From positions 135,916,108 to 135,980,107 of the forward strand of contig CM043955.1 of the NCBI GenBank assembly GCA_014529385.2: 64,000 nucleotides of DNA. The letters run 5' to 3'. Position 1 is the first letter of the stretch. Each line of letters opens with the position of its first letter. This document shows positions 45,459 through 54,496 of the stretch, piece after piece. The translations under genes were made by a program, and so were the position numbers. The stretch is from Adiantum capillus-veneris. Taxonomy: Eukaryota; Streptophyta; Polypodiopsida; Polypodiales; Pteridaceae. A model generated the notes under the pieces. The model saw only the letters and a program-made list of their open reading frames with translations. It had not been told where the DNA came from and searched no databases.

Positions 45459-47321
45459 TTGGTAGCACCATTGCATGGTCTTGATATGATTTTGGGAATG
45501 CCATTTCATCATGAATTTGACCCGTTGATTAATTATAAAACACGTACAATGTCTCTCACTCATAATAATAAAAATTTCTCCATCCAAGCAGCACTGGCAC
45601 ATCAAAAATTTCCACTCCTCTCTCACACTCAAGCCAAACGAGCAATTCAAAAACAGGGGAAAACATATCTAGTGTTGGTAAATCAAATTTCTGCTGAAAC
45701 GAAAACTTCACATAACTCCACCCACGATGAATTTCTCTCACAATTTAAAGATTGTTTCATGCATGATCTGCCACCTGGAATTCCACCATCACGCCCAGAA
45801 GACCACAAAATTGACATCATACCGAGTAGTGAACCTCCTTGTAGAGCACACCCAACCCCAAAGGTCTCGACTCTGCAGGGCCCTTCCCCGGCTTTGATCA
45901 CGACCCCCTCTTGCTTTCAGCTGGCCGTCCATAGGCCTCCAGTACTTCTTGTCAAGAAGAAAAATGGAACCTTTCGTATGTATATTGACTACAGGGCTTT
46001 AAACAAGATCACCATTAAGAATAGGTTTCCTATTCCTAGAGTGGATGATCTATTAGACAAACTGAAAGGGGCAAACATCTTTAGCAAAATTGACCTTAAA
46101 TCAAGGTATCACCAAGTCAAAATGTTTGAACTTGATGTCTACAAAACTGCTTTCAGAACAAAAACTGGACACTATGAATTTCTTGTCATGCCATTTGGTT
46201 TGACAAATGCACTAGCTACCTTCACACGCATGATGAATAGAATTTTCATTGACCATCAAGATTTTGTGATTGTATTTTTTTATGACATTTTGGTATTCAG
46301 TAAATCTGAAGAAGAGCATAAACAACATTTAACACGTGTATTTGCTCTTCTTGCACAAAATCACTTGTATTTGAATCCTGAAAAGAGTTCATTTTTTCAA
46401 TCTGACATTGAATATTTGGGACACATTGTATCGGGTAAGGGAATACATGTCGATCCAAAGAAAATTGAATCCATTCAATCATGGCCTAGACCCAAAAACT
46501 TGGATGAGCTACGATCTTTTATTGGTCTTTGTAGCTATTACAGGAAATTTGTTTGTAATTTTGCTTACAAATCACATTATTTGACTCTCTTGTTGAAGAA
46601 AAATACGCCTTATGAATGGACTGATTTGCAAGAAAGTTCATTTAATGCACTTAAACATGCTTTGACTTATCCACCTGTATTGCAATTGCCTGAGTTTGAA
46701 AGACCATTCTTTGTGGTAGTCACTGATGCTAGTGGAAAAGGTATCGGTGCAGTCCTTATGCAAGATAACCATCCAATTGCTTTCGAAAGTCATAAATTCA
46801 AACCGTTACAAACAAAGTTCAATACTTATGATAAAGAGTTGACTGCTATGGTACATGCATTGAAAATTTGGAAACGCTATGTAATGGGTACTGACTTGAT
46901 CATTAAAACTGATCAACAAAGTATCAAATATTTACTTTCTCAACCCTTAATAGATGATAGACATATTAAGTGGGCCGCTTTTATTCAAAGTTTTCAACCC
47001 AACATTCAATACCAACCTGGTAAAGAAAACGTTGTAGCTGATGCTTTGAGTAGAAGACCCTCACTTAATCATCTGTCAACCATTACGAGAACTTCATTTG
47101 ACACTATGCCTGACACTTATGCACATGATGATGACTTCAAAACGACATGGTTGCACATGCTTGATAATTATGTACACACATTTTTCGAATACACTATTCC
47201 AGAAAACTTCCTTTATTTCAAACAAAAATTGTGTGTGACTAAACCCTTTCGTACATTAATTATTGAAGAATTGCACAAACCACCTTATGCTGGACACAGA
47301 GGATTTGCTGCAACTTCTTAA
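45459..47321 (+). pseudogene. Chromovirus RT and RNase H, active site lost
   Basis: About 620 open codons. Fingers and palm are clear (VLLVKKKNGTFRMYIDYRALN, FSKIDLKSRYHQVKM, FRTKTGHYEFLVMPFGL). The catalytic box, normally Y-L-D-D, reads FFYD at 46275-46286, losing the first catalytic Asp. RNase H follows (FVVVTDASGKGIGAVL, TYDKELTAMVHAL, DALSRRPS). The frame ends in the integrase zinc region (PYAGHRGFAATS). The frame has no internal ATG start of its own; it was part of a gag-pol fusion. Confidence 0.9.
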
Positions 47322-48617
47322 AATTTATGTCGTGATTTTTATTGGCCTACTAGGAGAATGGATGTTAAACAGTATGTTTCAACTTGTTTGATTTGTCAAA
47401 AAATCAAAGCAGCTACAGGTAAGAAATTGGGACTTTTACACCCTCTCCCCATTCCTGAAAAACCTTGGGAACATATTTCAATGGATTTTGTTACTGGTTT
47501 CCCACTCACAATGCACAAACATGACATGATCTGGACTATTATTAACCGTTTCTCTAAACAAGCATATTTTGTTCCATGTAAGAAAACACTCAGAGCACAT
47601 CAAGCTGCACGTTTGTTTCTTAAGACTGTTTTCCCACATCATGGTTTGCCTAAAGTGATTATTTCTGATCGAGATTCATTTGTAGTGCTTTTTGGACTAT
47701 TGTGTTTGAAAATCTTGGCACTACACTTGACTTCACTTCTGCATTTCATCCTGAATCTAATGGTCAAACCGAAGTCAAAACCGTACCATTATTGACTTGT
47801 TAAAGGCTTATGTTTCTTCTCAACCTAAGAAATGGGATGATTACATACTTATTTTGCAATTTTCATACAACAACACCACTCACACTGCCACGGGTAAGTC
47901 TCCATTTGAAATTGTATATGGTCACTCACTTCCTACTCCTACTTCACGTCTTTCTAATGTTGTGCCTGCCGCGCTGATGATTTCACTACTGACTTGCATG
48001 ATATTTATGCAAGTGTGCATTCTGCCATTAAACACTCACAAGAAATTTACACCAAGCATGCTAACAAGCACCGCAAGGCACACCAATTCAAAGAAGGTGA
48101 TCATGTTTTACTTCGCATCAAAAAACGAAGGATCAAAAGTGTTGATACTAATGTCTTTGTTAAGCTTGCTCCTCGTTTTTATGGACCTTTCAAAATTTCA
48201 GTTGTCATTAATGATGTTTCTTTCCATTTAGAACTACCTGCACATTGGCACATTCACAATGCCTTTCCCATTAGTCTTTTACGCCCATTCGGAGGACCCC
48301 TACCTACACACCACATTTATGAAGACCCATCTTCACTTGTAGACCAAGAAGAGAAACTCATCCCTGATAAAATAGTTGACCATGAGACCACCACTACACG
48401 CACTGGAATGGTTTATAACCATTACCTTTTGACTTTCAAGGGCCACCCTACAGAGGATGCCAAATGGATGCCTGAAAAGGTTTTATTCGCAACTTTCCCG
48501 ACCTTCTCCAGACTTTCCATCACTCACGGTCCAGTTGATTTCTCTATTGAGCAACTAAGGACAGTTGCTATCCCTGGTGGGAGGGATGTTACGAGACTGA
48601 GCACCCTCCTATTGTAG
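47322..48617 (+). pseudogene. Chromovirus integrase and chromodomain, frameshifted
   Basis: Integrase zinc Cys pair CLICQK near 47390; core EHISMDFVTGFP (first Asp near 47480) and VIISDRDS (second Asp near 47660). The frame shifts near 47690-47790 and again near 47990. The last open frame runs to 48617 with FYGPFKISVVI, HNAFPISLLRPF and a chromodomain (HYLLTFKGHPTEDAKWMPE near 48418-48474). Its stop lies 30 bases inside the 3' LTR. Confidence 0.88.
48576..48586 (+). promoter_or_regulatory. Polypurine tract of chromovirus
   Basis: GGTGGGAGGGA directly before the LTR start TGTTACGAG. It lies inside the terminal coding sequence. Confidence 0.85.
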
Positions 48618-49263
48618 TGGTTAGCTGCAATTGGGATAGCTGGCGTAATGGTTAATTATGTGCTGTCGATTAATTTTACTAATTGAGTTGATGATGATTT
48701 TGTAGAGTGGAATGCGGGGAGTTGATGAAGAGGCGCCGGCAATTATTCTTGGCCATTTTATTGCACAGTATCTTAGAACATCATTGCAATAAGCCACTAT
48801 GGCTCTGTAAATAGTTGTAGTGGGAACTCCCCTTATGGGTCATGCAAGAACTAATGAGCTTCACTCATTTACAAAAGTGAAGTGGTTGTAAAAAGAGGGG
48901 CCTCAATTTTTGGCACCTTAAACTCAAAATAATATATTAAATACCAACTCCACAAGAGAGGTGCCGTGGAGTTTGGGGCTAGATTTAGGACTTTCTCTTT
49001 CAGATTCTCTTCTCTACTCTCTTAGGCTATGGTTATTTGTTGTGTACTCTCTAATAGAGTCTCCATCTCTTACACATCTCTTACACTCTCTTACAAGCAT
49101 GACTATGTCAATTTTATGTTTACTGTGTGTGTGTGTGTGTCATAGTCTAGGTGTGAGTGTGTGTGCTTGGAAATTGGAAGAAGAGGTGGACAGGTTGATG
49201 GTGATTGCTTGGAAGCTTGTGTTGAATATTTTAAGCGGTCGATCTCCCCCTCTTCTCCCAACA
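48587..49263 (+). repeat. 3' LTR of chromovirus
   Basis: 677 bp, TGTTACGAG...CTTCTCCCAACA. Scattered substitutions and a 14-15 bp insertion (CATGCAAGAACTAAT, near 48840) separate it from the 5' LTR, so the insertion is not recent. Confidence 0.93.
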
Positions 49264-49990
49264 AGGGACAAGTTAAAGAGTTTAAAGTGTGTGCACAAAG
49301 CAAGCGGGTGAAATAGGTCCTCATACAACATGCTTTCCAGCATGCAGACTTAAGGTTGCAAACATCTCCTCCAAGTTTTCCAAGGCATCGACCCAACTGT
49401 AAGTTATTTTCAGCATCTCGCTTAGTGCATGATTATATTCAAAGGTTAAGTGGTGGATATCATCTTTGGTATGTATCAGATATTTATCCATCGAATAGGA
49501 CAGATTGGCAACTAGTCGAGAGCATAGTTGGGATTTTTGATGCTTTCCATGTGTTTATTGGTGAGCAAATATACCGAGGAAGACAACACAAGGAACTTGA
49601 AGATAATGGAATTTTCTTTTATGATATGTCATATGTGGAACCGAGAACTTCCATTGGTTGGGGTCGTGTAGCTCCTTTGTTACTTCCATCCTTTGACAGC
49701 AAGGATTGGTCCTTGCCAGCTTCGCAAACTAGTGAAAGCTTTAGGAATAAGTTGTTTCAGGATATACAAACGTCTCTCAAGTATTCAATTGCCGCAAAAA
49801 TAGTCCCTCAAGTATTCAATTGCCGCAAAAATAGTTCGGCTCGCACTATTTATGCCTCTTGAAGTGTTTGTAGATTTTTTCTTTGATGGGCAAATAAGAA
49901 CTACCGCAACAATGTTCATTTGCAAGTCTGAGAGCTGTTTGGACTTTTTAGATGATAATTGGGATAGGAAACAATCACAGAACAAAATCT
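49264..49990 (+). pseudogene. Unidentified coding sequence, part 2
   Basis: After the AGGGA copy the frame of part 1 continues (QVKEFKVCAQSKRVK), with one in-frame TAG near 49314. It stays open through SASRLVHDYIQRLSGGYHLWYVSDIYPSNRTDW, DAFHVFIGEQIYRG and ASQTSESFRNKLFQDI. A 29-bp tandem duplication (near 49778-49835, CTCAAGTATTCAATTGCCGC twice) then shifts the frame; the other phase continues as MPLEVFVDFFFDGQIRTT and CLDFLDDNWDRK. The composition is that of a real protein. I do not recognise it. It is either a pseudogenised host gene or an old transposon gene. Confidence 0.5.
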
Positions 49991-50106
49991 GTATTTTGCA
50001 AAATAAGTCCATAATTTACAAGTTCATTATAAGCTCTCAAAATTTCTTAGTATTGTTTTACTATATTAGATATCATCTTCTTAGTGGGCAGCTTATTCCA
50101 CTTGAC

Positions 50107-50357
50107 TAAGATACAGAGAACAGCCTCGAGAACAAACCTTTATCAATGGAGCTCTACTTTCAAGACAGCCTACTTACTGTGATGAAGACAATGTCAAGCA
50201 CAACTCTTGCAGAGCTCAGGGTAGATCTTACATGTGAAGAACTTCCACTTTTGCCGGAATTGTATGCATTCAGTCTCAACAATAGAAAGGTGCTTACTAA
50301 ATCGATAAATTTTGATTGTCTTTACATTAAAACGGAATCTAACTTTTTCTTCTTTTG
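50107..50357 (+). other. Possible further exon of the unidentified gene
   Basis: An open stretch, ENKPLSMELYFQDSLLTVM then TTLAELRVDLTCEELPLLPELYAFSL, resembles protein-coding sequence. AGAAAGGTGCTT near 50290 could be a donor. No proof links it to part 2. Confidence 0.3.
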
Positions 50358-50635
50358 AGATTCCAAGACACAAGGAGAAAACAACATTGTGCACGGAGTC
50401 ACTAACAAATACACTTCACTTAATTGCTTCCATCGGAAGCTAGGTCACATACCTTGTGCATGCAAAGAGCTTTGATGCCATGCAAACCATGATGTACTCT
50501 TCAAAATGACTAATGCAGAGACATTTTGTGGCGGTCAAACAATGTTTCAAAAATGTACATTTTCATTGTTTCAAAACTTTACATATTGTGTTGTTTCTGT
50601 CAAGATTTATACAAGTAAATTTCTCCCTTTTCTTG
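50358..50635. other. Spacer, nothing recognised
   Basis: No ORF or repeat I can support. Confidence 0.5.
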
Positions 50636-51169
50636 CTACTGTCCTCTCCCCCGGTATGTGCCACTCGTCCCCTGTCCTCTCCCCTGGTTTGTGCCACTCG
50701 TCCCTTGCCCTCTGCTCCGGTTGCTGCTACTTCTGCCTCTGGGGACGCTGGTCTTGGGCATCCTTTCGCGTCGCTCGAAATCATGGGCCTGTTCCATGGC
50801 TTCCCATGCTTCTTGCACCTGTGAAGCTTCCCTCTATTCTTGCTCTTGCCATCGACGTGTAGCCCATTCCTCTACTTCTGCGGCATCTGCATAATATTGA
50901 TTTATTGCTTCTTGCATATTTCAAACTTCTTCTTGAGTCTGATTGTGGCTTTGCGTCATTTCGTTAATGCGAACCTCTTCGAACTCCTGAGCTCTCGCCG
51001 CTTCCTCTCTTGTGCATCTGTTTACCGAGATTATAATATGTTGGATGGCCATTACAAAAAAATGTCGCACATCGTTGGGGGTGTAGTTATGTAATTGAAG
51101 TTCCTGTAGAAGCGTGATACAGACATTTGTTGCTTCATACAAACGTTGCAGCAAACAATGAAACATCAC
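50636..51169 (-). pseudogene. Decayed ORF, coiled coil plus RG-rich repeats
   Basis: One minus-strand frame of about 178 codons with two in-frame stops (TGA near 50921, TAG near 50823). It contains YEATNVCITLLQELQLHNYTPNDVRHFF, a Glu/Gln/Arg coiled-coil region (EEAARAQEFEEVRINEM), and a C-terminal repeat RGQGTSGT-N/Y-x-GRGQGTSGT. RG/GQ-rich tails often bind RNA or DNA. I do not know the family; accessory proteins of DNA transposons and gag-like proteins are both possible. Confidence 0.4.
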
Positions 51170-51833
51170 AATTACTTACGTTCGGTACATCCATAATTTG
51201 ACTGAGGAGCAACAAGGCATTCAAACAGGTTCACCAGTCACAGCTATAGTCATCAGTCTGCGTGGGCACGGTTACCCGTTCGTGTCGGACGGTATTTCCT
51301 AGATCATGTTCTAACAAAACATGCTCTACACAGCATACAATTTTTTTCGCTGCACTACATACATAACCACTTGAGTCAGCAACACATTACAAAGAGACAC
51401 TGCTTTCCAAATGTACCCAAATGGGCCATACGTTTTTACACGACCGTGAAACACCCTGCTTTGCCCGGAGTTTGCGTAGTAAACAATCTTAGCTTCCATG
51501 TCAAATAACATCAGACTCCAATGATCACTACAAAGACACCATCAAAGATGAGGAGAAAGATTCTAAATGCAACATGGTTTTTACAAGGCAAGAAAAAACT
51601 CACGATTGATTGTATGCAGTGACCAAAAAGCACGCTAGATCAAAGTTGACTCTGCTAAACCAGTTCATCAGACTCAAAAAGGATCAGCGGATCTATTACG
51701 TATACTTTGTCTTAAACCTCAGGGGGCACAAGCGAGACAGCGTGGCTAACATGAATAAATGGCAGAGATTAGACTTGAGGTATTTCAGTGGGCTGTCACT
51801 GCCACAAATCCGTGAGTCAATACTGAGCAAGTG
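51170..51833. other. Spacer, nothing recognised
   Basis: The frame at 51610-51891 has no known domain and overlaps the hairpin repeat below; I do not call it a gene. Confidence 0.45.
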
Positions 51834-52014
51834 GGGCAGTTATCGAATTCCATCCGCCACTGACTCGCTTGGTATTGACCCATGTCTTTAACGGTAGTGA
51901 GCCATTATAAAGAAAAACTTGACGACTGTCGCAAAGACATGGGTCAATACCGAGCGAGTAGTACCACTATCCAATTCTATAAGCCACTGTCTCGCTTGGT
52001 ATTGACCCATGTCT
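51834..52014. repeat. Hairpin repeat with three alternating modules
   Basis: CTCGCTTGGTATTGACCC-type modules lie at 51864-51889 (+), 51933-51958 (inverted, one mismatch in 26) and 51991-52014 (+). The first two form a stem with a 43-nt loop. The flanks of the first and third modules are also similar (about 55 bp direct repeat). Confidence 0.7.
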
Positions 52015-52065
52015 CGATAGAGACCCATTTAATGAACCAAACGTGACTTTTAAAGAGCATGAAAA

Positions 52066-52271
52066 TTACCACAAAGCAACGTTGACGACCTCATTCGTTG
52101 CGTTGGAGTTGGTGAAACTGCGCATGCATAAGAAGTCTTGATGATCGAGGTTGAAAATGCAGGCCTCCTCTGACCTTCTAGGCAACAGTATCTGTGCATG
52201 CAGAGGCGTTGAGCTGAACAAAACTCTCAACTCCTCTTCATTCTCTTCGTTGATTTGCTCTAAAATAATCA
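52066..52271 (-). other. Non-Gypsy segment joined to truncated gag
   Basis: Where Gypsy homology stops near 52271 the minus-strand frame continues as LEQINEENEEELRVLFS to a stop at 52066. It has no recognisable domain and is probably a chance extension across a deletion joint. Confidence 0.3.
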
Positions 52272-52651
52272 GGGGGCATTTGATTCTCTTCAAGTCCCTT
52301 TATGATCTTTCTCCAACAAGCTTCAAACTTCTTTATGTGCACATTGATGTCTTCATGTTCTCCTTGTTGCAGCTTGCTTCGCTCTCTCCACAAATACTCA
52401 GGATCATCCTCCTTCTCAAACTCTTCTCTCAAGTCATGAGAAAGAAGATTCCAATCTCCCTTTACACCACCTTCAAGCCTATCTTCATACCATTCACGTG
52501 CTTCACCTTCAAGTAGCAGACTCACCAAACGTACCTTGAATGCACTATCGTCCCTATTGCTCTTCAATGCAATCAATTCGATCCTTCGGATGAACTTGTC
52601 CACATCTTCTCCTTTCCCACCCTCGAAGACTTCATACCCATCTCCCTCCAT
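52272..52651 (-). pseudogene. Gypsy copy B gag, N-terminal part
   Basis: ATG 52651 (MEGDGYEVFEGGKGEDVDKF), then the retrotransposon gag core (RRIELIALKSNRDD, LEGEAREWYEDRL, EACWRKIIKGLEENQMPPD). The last part is nearly identical to 63880-64000 of copy A. Truncated at about 52271. It lies just downstream, on its own strand, of an LTR and primer site. Confidence 0.9.
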
Positions 52652-52719
52652 AGTCCTTGAGTTGATCTTCAAATGGATGCCAATCTGTAGATCAAAACCC
52701 TGTTAGAAGGATTCTCTTC

Positions 52720-52737
52720 TCCTCCGTGGGGGCACCA
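52720..52737 (-). promoter_or_regulatory. Primer binding site of Gypsy copy B
   Basis: Minus strand TGGTGCCCCCACGGAGGA, five bases after the LTR end. TGGTGCC starts are usual for one class of Gypsy primer sites; the tRNA is not certain. Confidence 0.6.
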
Positions 52738-52742
52738 GTTTA

Positions 52743-53771
52743 TGTGAAGGATTGGGGGGCTGGCCTCTACAACACCTCAAACCAACACCAAGAAAAGAGG
52801 ATGAAGAGTATAGCTCTCTCGAGATAATATGGGCTGATCTTCTCTCACTAATTTTCTCAATTTCACACACACTCAACCTCAACTAGCCTCGACTAGCTCC
52901 GACTAGCTTCCCTCTACACCGCTACAACTCCCACTACACTCCATTGCACTCAAAGACACCAAGGAAGCAATAAAATCAAGGAAAAAAGTGAGAAAAAAAC
53001 CATGGAAATCTCTGCACTTTTGACCATAACTCAAAGAGCTTCACTTCTTTTCAAACGCCCTTCCATGTGCTAGTAGGGCTTCCATAGGCGCTCCCATATA
53101 TACACATAGCTTGACCAAAACCCACTCAAATCAAGATTAATTTGAAAATCCAAAAAGTTCATCAAAAAAAATCAAAAAAGGTGATGGAAAACTTGGGGGA
53201 AACCTTGCCCTTTGATATATGTACAAGCAAGGCATTGCAGCACATAGTTTACCCTCGACTAGCTGCACCACAAGGAGCTTCACACACCATAGCCACCATA
53301 CCTCAAAACAAGATGAAGAGAGGTCAATATGCAGAGCTAAGCACCCACTTTCATCAGCCCATTGAGGAGAGACACACTCTCAACTCACCACATCGGGCCC
53401 TCGACTAGCAAGACAGGCTGCTCTACTCCCAAACGCCTCTATCCCTCGCGGCAATCAGGGCTTCTTGCTGCTAGATCTTCCTCTGTCAAATCCCCCACTC
53501 ACTCACGACCTCAAGCTGATAAAAACTCAGTTTTTTTCATATTTTTCAAGTACTAAGTGAATCTTTCAAGTCTCAACATGTCTATGTACAAAAACAACAA
53601 AACTATGCACCCCGCACAACTGGCCCGCATGCGTAGAGACAGCTGGCACACACCGCCTTTGTACACTTTGTACAAGCATGCTTTATTTACATATAAGGGA
53701 CCCAAAAGCATTAAAAAACCCTTTTCAAAGTCTTTGGGGTGGCTTGCATCATTCCGTAAAAACACGTCACA
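52743..53771 (-). repeat. Gypsy LTR shared by two element copies
   Basis: About 1029 bp, TGTGA...TCACA on either strand; the terminal inverted repeat extends to TATGTGA/TCACATA if two more bases per side are taken. On the minus strand it has pol end plus polypurine tract upstream (copy A) and primer site plus gag downstream (copy B). It thus serves as 3' LTR of A and 5' LTR of B. ORFs inside it are not genes. Confidence 0.8.
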
Positions 53772-53776
53772 TATTG

Positions 53777-53783
53777 CCCCCCC
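53777..53783 (-). promoter_or_regulatory. Polypurine tract of Gypsy copy A
   Basis: TTGGGGGGGC on the minus strand, a few bases before the LTR. Confidence 0.65.
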
Positions 53784-53831
53784 AACAAGCATGGAACACT
53801 TTCAAGTGTTTCATGTACATTTCTTGCTTCA

Positions 53832-53907
53832 TCACATGATTCTGGTCACATAAGGCCTGATTCGGATCCCATTGACTCTTGCCTTATGCATTTTTCCATC
53901 CAAGTCC
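53832..53907 (-). CDS. Gypsy copy A pol, last codons
   Basis: The end of the integrase C-terminal region (HKARVNGIRIRPYVTRIM, stop at 53832). It is separated from the rest of pol (59086 onwards) by the Copia insertion. The phase across the insertion fits. Confidence 0.85.
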
Positions 53908-54134
53908 TGTTACCATATACATGTGGTAGTGATGTGTGTGAACACACTAGGACCGCCGGGGCATTTTTTCCCTCTTTAGGAGGTTTTTTCCCCCGTGCAT
54001 TGTATATACGCCCATCACTCTAGGGCTATCTATCTTTCCATTGCGCACTAAGTAACACACTCTCTATTGTGTACCTTGAGCTTCCTTCGTCTTCTCCAAG
54101 CTGTGTGTGTTTCTCTGCAACCCTAATTCCAACA
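53908..54134 (+). repeat. 5' LTR of young Copia element
   Basis: 227 bp, TGTTACCATATACATG...CTAATTCCAACA. TGTATATACGCC near its middle may be the TATA element. Confidence 0.97.
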
Positions 54135-54136
54135 AT

Positions 54137-54152
54137 TGGTATCAGAGCAGGT
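54137..54152 (+). promoter_or_regulatory. Primer binding site of young Copia (iMet tRNA)
   Basis: TGGTATCAGAGCAGG, three bases after the LTR end; canonical iMet-tRNA primer site of Copia elements. Confidence 0.93.
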
Positions 54153-54496
54153 CACGTCCTCCCGGGCTTAGTCGCCAGCTGCTCCAGCACACGCCTGCTC
54201 ACTTTCTCCGATTTCAGTGAGCTTTGGCAAGCGTTCGCAGGTCGACAAATATTTTGGGAAAGCTCGGAGAGCTTGGTCTGCTCAGAATTTTGATTTGAGC
54301 TCATTTCGGCCTCCGTTTCCACTACGGGCAGTACTGCACAGGCTATTTCGTCATTTTGTGCAGATTTTCTGTCAGTGCCGTTTTCTGCATAACAGGTGCC
54401 TTATAGTCTTCTACGGTTTGTGCTATATAGCACAAGTTGTTCCCGCTCCATTTCTCCTATTTTCGGGCAGTTTTCACATCAGGTGCAGCATTTACC

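Larger units (their letters stand above)
41843..49263 (+). mobile_element. Chromovirus (Ty3/Gypsy with chromodomain), full length, decayed
   Basis: The element is 7421 bp with LTRs of 706 and 677 bp and target duplication AGGGA (41838-41842 and 49264-49268). Order: LTR, iMet primer site, gag with zinc knuckle, protease, RT, RNase H, integrase, chromodomain, polypurine tract, LTR. The chromodomain after the integrase defines the chromovirus branch and is thought to steer integration to modified chromatin. Frameshifts in gag and integrase and a ruined RT active site make it inactive. Confidence 0.93.

Noticed and set aside
52793-53556. Plus-strand frames at 53142-53408 and 53362-53556
   Set aside because: They lie within the Gypsy LTR and have no protein features.
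54437-54496. Upstream ATG giving 20 extra residues to the Copia polyprotein
   Set aside because: Decayed copies align from the ATG at 54497, which has a better start context; the extra residues look like translated leader.
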